Source: an uncultured Clostridia bacterium | Lineage (GTDB): Bacteria; Bacillota; Clostridia; Christensenellales; Aristaeellaceae | Direction: 5' to 3' | Length of the DNA stretch: 7,570 bases | NCBI GenBank assembly: GCA_947600345.1 | Contig: CANQGC010000135.1 | Coordinates: forward strand, 1 to 7,570 | In this document: piece by piece, positions 1 to 6,342 of the stretch | How positions within the stretch are numbered: the stretch's first letter is position 1 | How the letters are laid out: every line of letters starts with the position of its first letter | The notes under the pieces: generated by a model | Told to the model about the DNA's origin: nothing | The model's input: the letters and a program-made list of their open reading frames with translations, nothing else | Database searches by the model: none | Translations under genes and position numbers: made by a program

Positions 1-428
<428 letters not shown>

Positions 429-505
429 GGTTGAAATCCTCTCTTAATCTAACAAATGCTCGATTAACAAATCGATGAAAAACTTAACACGTCCGGTTTA
501 GACGC

Positions 506-531
506 CTTCAGCACGCCGAAGCGTGCTGAAG
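506..531 (-). other. UUCG-capped hairpin between rpsG and fusA
   Basis: A perfect 11-bp stem (CTTCAGCACGC / GCGTGCTGAAG) encloses a TTCG loop when read on the minus strand, closed by a C-G pair, which is the extra-stable cUUCGg tetraloop. On the plus strand the loop reads CGAA. It begins 30 bases after the rpsG stop codon. No T-run follows directly (the next, TTTTT, is about 20 bases on), so it is a poor intrinsic terminator. A role as RNA-stability or processing element, or partial attenuator lowering fusA expression, is inference. Confidence 0.75.
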
Positions 532-560
532 ATTGCTGAAAGCGATGCAAATTTGGCAGA

Positions 561-1031
561 CTACCAACGATAGTGCGCGAACGCCTTGTTGGCCTCGGCC
601 ATCTTGTGCATATCCTCGCGGCGCTTCACGGCGTTGCCCGCGTTGTTGGCGGCGTCGAGAATCTCGCCTGCCAGGCGGTCGGCCATGCTGCGCTCGCTGC
701 GCTTGCGGGCGAACATCACGAGCCACCGCAGGGCCAGCGTCTGCCGGCGCTCCGGGCGGATCTCGATCGGGACCTGGTAGGTGGTACCGCCGACGCGGCG
801 GGCCTTGACCTCCAGGGAAGGCATGATGTTGGCGATGGCCTGGTTGAAGACCTCGATGGCCTCCTTGCCGGTCTTGGCGGCCACGGCCTCAAAGGCGGAA
901 TACACGACCGCCTGAGCCACGCCGCGCTTGCCGTCGTACATCACCTGGTTGATCAGCTTGGTGACGACGGTCGTTCCATATACAGGATCCGGAAGCACCT
1001 CGCGCTTCGGGATAAATCCACGTCTGGGCAT
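561..1031 (-). CDS. rpsG: 30S ribosomal protein S7
   Basis: Primary binding protein of the 16S rRNA 3' major domain; it nucleates assembly of the 30S head and lies near the E site. The 156 residues match the usual bacterial length. Family hallmarks are the N-terminal MPRRGFIPKREVLPDPVYG, the conserved VKARRVGGTTYQVP (75-88), RRQTLALRWL (95-104) and the C-terminal NKAFAHYRW. The ATG at 1031 follows a strong AGGAGGG site (1039-1045), and a small hairpin (1048-1062) sits 2 bases upstream of that site. It lies between rpsL and fusA as in most bacteria. In Escherichia coli S7 represses its own operon by binding the rpsL-rpsG gap; whether it does so here is unknown. Confidence 0.99.
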   Translation of the reverse strand: MPRRGFIPKREVLPDPVYGTTVVTKLINQVMYDGKRGVAQAVVYSAFEAVAAKTGKEAIEVFNQAIANIMPSLEVKARRVGGTTYQVPIEIRPERRQTLALRWLVMFARKRSERSMADRLAGEILDAANNAGNAVKRREDMHKMAEANKAFAHYRW

Positions 1032-1230
1032 TGGTTGTCCCTCCTGAAATTCAGTCTGAATTCATTCTACTACGCTTGTGAACGAGAAACTGGCAGAAGC
1101 TTGCGCGCCGTTGGCGCAACGCGCTCGCCCGCGTCCTCGGGCCGCTTCGCATATTCCCACGTTCCAAATGGACCATGCTAGACAGCTTTGACTTCGCGTT
1201 TCCACCGATGGAAAGTAACTTCGACTCTCC
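1032..1230 (-). other. Structured rpsL-rpsG intergenic region
   Basis: This 199-base gap is long for a str operon. Read on the minus strand it holds several short hairpins: CTTTCCA-type arms TTTCCA/TGGAAA with a 4-base loop (1199-1214), a GC-rich element TTGCGC/GCGCAA (1101-1119) that can alternatively pair GCGCC/GGCGC with a 3-base loop, and AATTCA/TGAATT (1048-1062) ending 2 bases before the S7 Shine-Dalgarno sequence. No T-run follows any of them, so none is a convincing terminator, and no plausible reading frame is seen. S7 autoregulation or RNA processing are possible roles. Confidence 0.45.
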
Positions 1231-1605
1231 TTACTTCTTCGGACGCTTCGCGCCGTAGAGGGAGCGGCCCTGCATGCGCTTGGCAACGCCAGCGGCATCC
1301 AGCGCGCCACGGATGATGTGGTAGCGCACGCCAGGCAGGTCGCGCACCTTGCCGCCGCGGATCAGCACAACCGAGTGCTCCTGCAGGTTGTGGCCGATGC
1401 CGGGGATGTAGCACGTGCCCTCGATCTGGTTCGTCAGACGGACACGGGCGATCTTGCGCAGTGCGGAATTCGGCTTCTTCGGGGTCTGCGTCTTCACGGA
1501 CAGGCAGACGCCGCGCTTCTGCGGACAGGACTGCAGAATCGGGGAATTCGACTTGCTGGTTACCTTCTCTCTACCCTTGCGGATCAACTGATTGATCGTC
1601 GGCAT
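1231..1605 (-). CDS. rpsL: 30S ribosomal protein S12
   Basis: Decoding-centre protein that contacts h27, h44 and EF-G/EF-Tu and controls accuracy. The 124 residues are of normal length and carry the hallmark segments CPQKRGVC (27-34), TPKKPNSALRK (41-51) and the GGxVxDLPGVRYH loop (84-96). Lys43 is retained. Position 88, usually Lys in the motif RVKDLPG, is Arg (KVRDLPG, codon at 1342-1344): here Lys86 and Arg88 are swapped relative to the common order. The start is ATG at 1603-1605, with AGGAGG about 12 bases upstream; no other in-frame start fits. It lies 89 bases after the L7Ae-like gene and is co-transcribed with it. Confidence 0.99.
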   Translation of the reverse strand: MPTINQLIRKGREKVTSKSNSPILQSCPQKRGVCLSVKTQTPKKPNSALRKIARVRLTNQIEGTCYIPGIGHNLQEHSVVLIRGGKVRDLPGVRYHIIRGALDAAGVAKRMQGRSLYGAKRPKK

Positions 1606-1694
1606 GGAAGAAAAGCACCTCCTGAATGATATTGGCTTGATTCTATACGCACTTCCGCAACCCTGGAAGAGGAATAGCAGCTTGGGGGGAATGT

Positions 1695-1937
1695 CTACTT
1701 CAGTATCGCCGCCGAGGCCGTCTTGACCTCGATGCCGCAGGCCCGGCCGAGCTCCTTCATGGAGCTGGCTTCGACCATGCGCACGCCGGCGTCGTTGCAG
1801 GCCTGGCGAATCTGGCGCACGATGAAGAGATCGGCGTCCTGGGCGACGTAGGCCTCCTGGACCTCGCCCGCCTGGATCGCCCGGAGCACACGGCGCGTAC
1901 CGACGACCTTTTGGGCGTTCTTGAGCTTCTCCAGCAT
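1695..1937 (-). CDS. ybxF: L7Ae/L30e-family K-turn RNA-binding protein (YbxF-like)
   Basis: An 80-residue protein of the L7Ae/L30e/Gadd45 fold, close in length to Bacillus subtilis YbxF (RplGB), which sits at the same place upstream of rpsL. Conserved features are VVGTRRVLRAIQAGEV (11-26), the YVAQDAD loop (30-36) and the C-terminal ELGRACGIEV (62-71), regions that form the kink-turn RNA site in this family. The start at 1935-1937 is chosen because AAAGGAG lies about 10 bases upstream; upstream in-frame ATGs would place that site inside the gene. It is first in the operon, about 32 bases downstream of the predicted transcription start. The RNA target is unknown. Confidence 0.93.
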   Translation of the reverse strand: MLEKLKNAQKVVGTRRVLRAIQAGEVQEAYVAQDADLFIVRQIRQACNDAGVRMVEASSMKELGRACGIEVKTASAAILK

Positions 1938-1975
1938 GGCGCACCCGCTCCTTTCAGACATACCCGAACTCGATA

Positions 1976-2004
1976 ATTCTATCATTTCGGCCAGTTATTG
2001 TCAA
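1976..2004 (-). promoter_or_regulatory. Sigma-A-type promoter of the str operon
   Basis: Read on the minus strand: TTGACA (1999-2004), a 17-base spacer, and TAGAAT (1976-1981) preceded by TGA, giving an extended -10. All six -35 bases and five of six -10 bases match consensus at ideal spacing. Transcription would begin near 1969, leaving a leader of about 32 bases before the L7Ae-like gene, too short for a long leader regulator. It makes the L7Ae-rpsL-rpsG-fusA group an independently started unit. Confidence 0.9.
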
Positions 2005-2006
2005 GC

Positions 2007-2022
2007 GAAAACCGCGGTTTTC
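2007..2022. promoter_or_regulatory. Perfect 16-bp palindrome abutting the str -35 box
   Basis: GAAAACCGCGGTTTTC is identical to its reverse complement. It starts 2 bases upstream of the str -35 hexamer, with its centre near -45 from the predicted start, where upstream-binding regulators often sit. A dyad operator is the simplest reading. It could also form a small hairpin if transcription crosses it. No protein can be assigned. Confidence 0.55.
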
Positions 2023-2177
2023 CAGCCGCTTGCACGAATTTTAACCCATCTGCCGCGAATTTATGCCGATGTGGAGGGGCATTGGAGCGGGGAAATAGAT
2101 TTTGCGAATTTATTTCATGTGTGTGATATTTTCGCGCCCCCACTGTCTCAGAGACGGAGCAGAAGGAGGCCGTGCGC

Positions 2178-2246
2178 ATGGGCGCGAGGTCCGCAGCGGC
2201 TTCGCGCGCATCCGAGCCTTGTTGGAAAGATTTAACAGACAATTAA
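2178..2246 (+). CDS. Possible 22-residue small ORF upstream of the Big2 gene
   Basis: An ATG at 2178 is preceded by AAGGAGG with 8 bases of spacing, which is as good as the sites of real genes nearby. The frame runs 22 codons to TAA at 2244-2246 and ends just before the poly-G promoter. The peptide is unremarkable (Ala/Arg/Ser-rich, then CWKDLTDN). No promoter for it is obvious, so the Shine-Dalgarno match may be chance. Function unknown; low confidence. Confidence 0.15.
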   Translation: MGARSAAASRASEPCWKDLTDN

Positions 2247-2274
2247 CCTCAGGGGGGGGGGTGTATGGTATAAT
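2243..2274 (+). promoter_or_regulatory. Promoter of the Big2 surface gene with poly-G spacer
   Basis: A perfect TATAAT (2269-2274) is preceded by TGG, an extended -10. Upstream lies a run of ten G (2252-2261). The best -35 is TTAACC (2243-2248), four of six matches, but the spacer is then 20 bases, 3 over the optimum. Predicted start is near 2281, leaving a leader of about 72 bases. The strong -10 makes a promoter likely; the exact -35 is less sure. Loss of two or three G would bring the two boxes to 17-18 bases. Confidence 0.75.
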
Positions 2275-2284
2275 GCGGTTAACA

Positions 2285-2323
2285 CAATTTCGGCAAAATT
2301 TCGGCAAGAAAATGCTGAAATTG
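2285..2323 (+). promoter_or_regulatory. Alternative hairpins in the Big2 gene leader
   Basis: Two direct copies of AATTTCGGCA (2286-2295 and 2297-2306) each pair with one downstream TGCTGAAATT (2313-2322). The nearer copy gives a 10-bp stem with a 6-base loop; the farther gives an 11-bp stem with a larger loop; both include one G-U pair. Only one can form at a time. The element ends about 17 bases before the ribosome binding site, near the expected 5' end of the mRNA, so it may protect the transcript or tune translation. Confidence 0.6.
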
Positions 2324-2352
2324 TAAACAGAAAGGAGTAGGAGGATAGGAAC

Positions 2353-5300
2353 ATGAGGAAACTGAGGCGGATGTTGGCGGCGCTGATGGCGCTGGCGATG
2401 CTGATGACGGCGGCGCTCTCGGAGGAGCTGATCGCACTGGAGGAGATGGGGGAAGTCGCGCTCGAGCCCATTGCGGAGGAGCTCGCGCCGGAGGTCGAGG
2501 AAGCGCCGGAGGTCGAGGAAGTTCCGGAGATCGGGGATGAACCGGAAGAGGAAGCCGGGGTGGAGGAGCCCGCGGAGGGCGAAGAACTGCCCATGGAAGA
2601 TGCCGCACTTGAAGACTTCAACGCCGAACTGTGCCCGGACGGGGAGCATGAATTCTGGGATGATTCCGGCGAATACTCGGATACTTGCTTGATTTGTGGC
2701 TATAAGTGCCCCCATGCCACGTGGAAGGTAAGCGCCGTTGTGATGGAGAGGAATTATCCTGAACTGGGTTGCGTTAGCTATGATGAAGAGACGCATATGC
2801 TATATGCTGATCTTTATGAAATCAAAAAGTGCACTGTTTGCTGGATTGAGGAAGATGGAGACCTGATCGGAAAGAAGATCCACTGCTTCGACAGGCACGT
2901 TTACACGGATCCAGATACGGATGAGGACGGCGATACCTGCATATATTGCGGACATCAATATCAAAGCGAAGAAGAAGAATGGCTTGATCCGGCAACATGC
3001 CCGCACGTCAACAAGGTCGTTTGGGATTGGGGCTTGTACGATGAGGAAGGAGAATGGTTGGAGGAAGAGTCTAAGAAATTCGTCCAGAGCTTCGATGAAA
3101 AGCAGCACCACGTTGCCGGTAATGTGCCCGTGGAATATCATTGTGAGGATTGCGATGAATGGTGGCAGGAAGAGACAGGCTATGTCAGCTTTGATCAAGA
3201 GCACGATTTTTGGGACGGGGTATGCAAATACTGTGGCTACGAGAACCCTTGCGAGCATCCCAAATACAGGTACTTCTTGTTTAATGATGCGAGCACGATC
3301 TATCCCGTGGATACTCATGATCCCAAATGCCACGAACTGAAACTTTACAACGTACAGGTATACTGCACAGAGTGCGGTGCGTTGGTCGGGGATTTGAACG
3401 AAATTCAGTCGGTCCAGGAGCCGCACGACTTCTCGGGTGAGGATCCGACCGTCTGCAAGATTTGCGGCTATGATAGCACGGGGGAACCCGGCCCTGTCGA
3501 GCAGTGCCCGGACGGGGAGCATGTTTTCTGGGACAACGAAAAGGACGAGCCATCGGATACTTGTTCCGTTTGCGGCTATAAGTGTCCCCATACCAAGATG
3601 TATGATATTGGTGTGGAAATGGAGCAGAACTATCCCGAGCTGGGATGCACCCCTTATAATTCCCAAATGCACAAGGTATACGCCGATGTTTATAAATACA
3701 GGGAGTGCATGACCTGCGGGATGGGCATAAGGGGAGACCTGATCGAAAAGAAAAGGCTCTGCCTCGCCTGGCACGTTCGCTCTTACGACCCGGAGACGGA
3801 TGAAGACGGAGATACCTGCATCTATTGCGGCTATCAATATGATGACGATGAGCAGGTTGATCCGTCGACCTGCCCGCATCCAAACAAGTATATTTCCGAT
3901 TGGGGCGTGTACGATGAGGAAGGCGATCTGTTAGAAAAAGAAACGGACAAATGCGCCAAGAGCATCAATGCCAAGCAGCATCACGTTGAAGGAAATATTA
4001 CCGTGGATTACTTCTGCCCCGATTGCTACGATAGCTGGCGGGGAGGAACAGGCTATTTTAGCTTTGATGAGAATCATTCTTTCGTAAATGGAAAATGTAT
4101 CTACTGCGGTGCTAAGAATACTTGCAAGCATCAAAACTACAGATATTTTTTTCTCGATAATGATGTTAGTGCAATTCTCCCGGTAAACACCAACGATCCC
4201 AAGAACCACAAACTTGTACTTTACTTCGTGCAGGTATACTGCGAGGATTGCGATCAGTTGCTTTGGGAGGAGAACGAAAAACAATCGATCATGGCGCCGC
4301 ACGACTTCTCGGGTGAGAATCCCTCCGTCTGCGCAGTTTGCGGCTACAAGGTGCAGGCTTCGTCGGTTTCGATTGACACGCCCGCGAAGACCGAGCTGAA
4401 CATTGGCGAGACGCTCAACCTGTCCGCGAAGATCGCGCCGGAGAACGCCCTCTCGGATATCCTCTGGTTCTCCTCGAACCGCGCCGTGGCGACGGTGAGC
4501 AGCAAGGGCGTGGTGACGGCTGTGAGCGCGGGCACGACGAACATCACCGCGAAGACCGAGAACGGCAAGAGCAGCAAGGCGCTGAAGCTCACCGTGGTCG
4601 ATCCGTGGGTTCCGACGAAGCTGACGCTGAGCCAAACAAAGCTCGAGCGGAACGTCGGCGAGGCGCTGGACTTGACCTCGCTGCTGACGGTGGAGCCCGC
4701 GGGCGCGAAGAAGCTGAAGTGGAGCTCGAAGAACGACTGGGTGGTGCACGTGGATGCGGAGACCGGCGCGGCGGAGGTGCGCAACGCGGGCACGACGACG
4801 ATCACCGTGACGTCCTCAGCGGGCGGCAAGAAGCCCCCGAAGGCGAGCCTGAGCGTGACGGTAAAGGATCCCGAGCAGCCGACGGGGATCCAGCTGGAGC
4901 CCGCGAAACCGGATAGCATGACGACGGACAGCGCGCCGCTGCAGCTGACGGCGAAGCTGTTGCCGGAGGAAACGGCGAAGGGAATGGTCACCTGGAGCTC
5001 GAAGAACGAAGCGGTGGCGAAGGTGGACTCGGCGACGGGCCTGGTGACGCCTGTGGGCAAGGGCCAGGCGAAGATCGTCGCCACGCTGGACAAGAAGACG
5101 TCGAAGGGCAAGTCGATCACGAAGAGCGTGACGGTGAAGGTGACGTCGGACGCGTACCTTCCGGGCTCGATCCGGATACCGGAGGAGCAGAAGGAGCTGA
5201 AGCTGAGCACGGACAGCGGAGCGGTGCAGGTGAGCGCGCAACTGCTCGACGCGGAGGGCGAGGCCGTGAGCGAGAAGTACGGCGGGCTGAACTGGAGCGT

Positions 5301-6015
5301 GAAGGATAAGTACGTAGCGGAAGTGGACGCGACAGGCAAGGTAACGCCGAAGGCGGCGGGTGAGACGACGCTGACGGTGACGGCGCAGAAGAAGAACGCG
5401 AAGAACAAGCCGGTGAAGGAGACGGTGAAGCTCGTCGTGGAGGATCCGCGCGCGATCACGGACTTCAAGCTGGACAAGACGGGGACGCAGACCTTGCACC
5501 TGGGCAAGACGCTGCAGTTGACGCCGGTGTTCGGCAAGGAAGGCGAGACGAGCGCGGTAACGTACAAGGCGAGCAAGCAAGGGATCGTGGAGATCGACAA
5601 GGCGGGACTGGTCACGCCGGTGAAGGAAGGAACGGTAAAGATCACCGCTACGACGGAGAAGAAGGTCGGAACGGGTAGGAAGGCGAAGGTGAAGAGTGCG
5701 ACGGTGACGGTACAGGTGATCGATCCGAAGCGCCCGAAGGAGATCGCGATAGACAACGCGGAGGCCGTGAAGGAAGCGGGACTGACGCTGGGGCAGAGCG
5801 TGCAGCTGACGTGCACGATCACGGCGGAGGACGGAACGCAGAGCAAGAGCGGCGTAAAGTGGACGAGCAGCAAGACGAAGAACGCGCTGGTGGACGACGA
5901 AGGCCGCGTATACGCGCTGAAGAGCGGAGTAACGGTCAAGATCACCGCTACGACGGACGAAAAGGGCGTCAACGGCAAAGCCAAGAGCGCCACGATCACC
6001 CTGCGAGTAAACTAG
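2353..6015 (+). CDS. Secreted CxxC-repeat and six-Big2-domain protein
   Basis: A 1220-residue exported protein. Residues 1-23 form a signal peptide (basic MRKLRR, hydrophobic core, likely cleavage after AALS). Residues 24-93 are acidic and Glu/Pro-rich. Residues 94-384 and 385-666 are two tandem units with seven CxxC and three CxH motifs each. Residues 667-1220 hold six Big2 (bacterial Ig-like) domains starting near 667, 752, 841, 934, 1033 and 1126, each with WSS-type and VT(P/A)V..G...ITVT motifs. No LPxTG, SLH, choline-binding or C-terminal membrane segment is seen, so retention at the surface is unexplained. ATG at 2353 follows AGGAGG by 8 bases. The Cys region uses more A/T-ending codons than the Big2 part, suggesting separate origins. 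Adhesion, metal binding or cell-wall interaction are possible; no enzyme domain is visible. Confidence 0.92.
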   Translation: MRKLRRMLAALMALAMLMTAALSEELIALEEMGEVALEPIAEELAPEVEEAPEVEEVPEIGDEPEEEAGVEEPAEGEELPMEDAALEDFNAELCPDGEHEFWDDSGEYSDTCLICGYKCPHATWKVSAVVMERNYPELGCVSYDEETHMLYADLYEIKKCTVCWIEEDGDLIGKKIHCFDRHVYTDPDTDEDGDTCIYCGHQYQSEEEEWLDPATCPHVNKVVWDWGLYDEEGEWLEEESKKFVQSFDEKQHHVAGNVPVEYHCEDCDEWWQEETGYVSFDQEHDFWDGVCKYCGYENPCEHPKYRYFLFNDASTIYPVDTHDPKCHELKLYNVQVYCTECGALVGDLNEIQSVQEPHDFSGEDPTVCKICGYDSTGEPGPVEQCPDGEHVFWDNEKDEPSDTCSVCGYKCPHTKMYDIGVEMEQNYPELGCTPYNSQMHKVYADVYKYRECMTCGMGIRGDLIEKKRLCLAWHVRSYDPETDEDGDTCIYCGYQYDDDEQVDPSTCPHPNKYISDWGVYDEEGDLLEKETDKCAKSINAKQHHVEGNITVDYFCPDCYDSWRGGTGYFSFDENHSFVNGKCIYCGAKNTCKHQNYRYFFLDNDVSAILPVNTNDPKNHKLVLYFVQVYCEDCDQLLWEENEKQSIMAPHDFSGENPSVCAVCGYKVQASSVSIDTPAKTELNIGETLNLSAKIAPENALSDILWFSSNRAVATVSSKGVVTAVSAGTTNITAKTENGKSSKALKLTVVDPWVPTKLTLSQTKLERNVGEALDLTSLLTVEPAGAKKLKWSSKNDWVVHVDAETGAAEVRNAGTTTITVTSSAGGKKPPKASLSVTVKDPEQPTGIQLEPAKPDSMTTDSAPLQLTAKLLPEETAKGMVTWSSKNEAVAKVDSATGLVTPVGKGQAKIVATLDKKTSKGKSITKSVTVKVTSDAYLPGSIRIPEEQKELKLSTDSGAVQVSAQLLDAEGEAVSEKYGGLNWSVKDKYVAEVDATGKVTPKAAGETTLTVTAQKKNAKNKPVKETVKLVVEDPRAITDFKLDKTGTQTLHLGKTLQLTPVFGKEGETSAVTYKASKQGIVEIDKAGLVTPVKEGTVKITATTEKKVGTGRKAKVKSATVTVQVIDPKRPKEIAIDNAEAVKEAGLTLGQSVQLTCTITAEDGTQSKSGVKWTSSKTKNALVDDEGRVYALKSGVTVKITATTDEKGVNGKAKSATITLRVN
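2632..3504 (+). repeat. Cys/His-rich unit 1 of the surface protein
   Basis: Residues 94-384. It has seven CxxC pairs (starting at 112, 160, 196, 264, 291, 338, 368), CxH at 119-121, 216-218 and 300-302, and HxF/Y at 99, 182, 284 and 358. Three degenerate modules can be drawn (112-195, 196-290, 291-367), each running CxxCG(Y/H), CxH, a His 11-12 residues before a second CxxC, then HxF/Y before the next CxxCG. The spacing suggests zinc-ribbon-like sites, though outside the cell disulfides are an alternative. Confidence 0.8.
3505..4350 (+). repeat. Cys/His-rich unit 2 of the surface protein
   Basis: Residues 385-666, a tandem copy of unit 1 offset by 291-292 residues; both begin CPDGEHxFWD and share DTCIYCG, NYPELGC, TDEDGDT and PHDFSGE. 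All seven CxxC and three CxH positions are kept while the residues between have diverged, so the Cys/His pattern is what selection has held. The duplication is not recent, since the two halves differ in many codons. Confidence 0.85.
4351..6012 (+). repeat. Six tandem Big2 (bacterial Ig-like) domains
   Basis: Residues 667-1220, six domains of 85-99 residues joined by short VxDP-type linkers (VVDP, VKDP, VEDP, VIDP). Big2 domains form stiff rods in adhesins and other surface proteins. The linkers between domains 4, 5 and 6 are lysine-rich and contain long AKxK-type loops. The DNA is GC-rich and poor in T on this strand, which also leaves a long stop-free but non-coding frame on the other strand. 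Confidence 0.88.
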
Positions 6016-6035
6016 CCGGCGGGGCCGGTGGCCAT

Positions 6036-6079
6036 CTGCTGCCGCGGTCGGCAGTGCCGACAGACTCCTGCTGCCGCGG
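6036..6079 (+). repeat. Direct repeats flanking a hairpin after the Big2 gene
   Basis: CTGCTGCCGCGG occurs at 6036-6047 and 6068-6079. Between the copies is the small inverted repeat GTCGGC/GCCGAC with a 3-base AGT loop (6047-6061). It lies 20 bases after the stop codon. There is no T-run, so it is not a standard terminator; it may belong to the hairpin-rich DNA that fills the rest of the gap. Confidence 0.6.
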
Positions 6080-6116
6080 AAGGGGCGACGGACTTAGGGC
6101 CCGTAGATTATGAAGG

Positions 6117-6190
6117 TTGAATTCCCTTTGGGAATTCAAGTCTGCCCAAAGGGCAGACCGCCTTGGTCAAATCAAAGATTTGAGCAAGGC
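6117..6190. repeat. Block of three tandem 3-base-loop hairpins
   Basis: Three back-to-back inverted repeats, each with a 3-base loop: TTGAATTCCC/GGGAATTCAA (6117-6139, loop TTT, 10 bp), GTCTGCCC/GGGCAGAC (6140-6158, loop AAA, 8 bp) and a longer stem GCCTTG..TCAAATC/GATTTGA..CAAGGC with one G-G mismatch (6160-6190, loop AAA). They abut with at most one base between. They lie about 100 bases beyond the Big2 stop and could end its mRNA, but no T-run follows. Confidence 0.85.
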
Positions 6191-6242
6191 GCCGTCCCCA
6201 AGTCCTGCGGTGCGTTTCTGAAGGAGCGGTAGTACGAGGCAC

Positions 6243-6277
6243 GACCTCTGGCCCCATAGATCCGAGGGCCAGAGGTC
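6243..6277. repeat. 12-bp hairpin, terminator-like
   Basis: A perfect stem GACCTCTGGCCC/GGGCCAGAGGTC with an 11-base loop, followed on the plus strand by TTCGTTTGG. The weak T-tract makes it a doubtful terminator for the upstream gene. Bases 6191-6242 and 6278-6334 around it show no gene; 6288-6306 is G-rich. Confidence 0.6.
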
Positions 6278-6342
6278 TTCGTTTGGTTGGGGGAACGGGG
6301 GGCCCGGTCTGAACGCGGCAGCAGAAGGGAGAATCCAAGGAA

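Noticed and set aside
573..1181. Plus-strand frame of 202 codons opposite rpsG
   Set aside because: It is antisense to the fully identified S7 gene.
1641..1670. Possible internal promoter (TATAGAAT on minus) and small CTTCC/GGAAG stem before rpsL
   Set aside because: No -35 box at suitable spacing is seen and the stem is only 5 bp.
2110..2796. Minus-strand frames opposite the start of the Big2 gene
   Set aside because: They are antisense to the clear signal peptide and Glu-rich region, have low-complexity products, and lack supporting start sites.
4344..5999. Long stop-free frame on the minus strand (551 codons) under the Big2 domains
   Set aside because: It is a shadow of the T-poor, biased codon use of the plus-strand gene; its product is Ser/Val/Phe-rich with no domain and no ribosome binding site context.
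6282..6306. G-rich stretch as a possible G-quadruplex
   Set aside because: Only two long G-runs are present, with a GG upstream; four separated runs of three or more are not clearly available.
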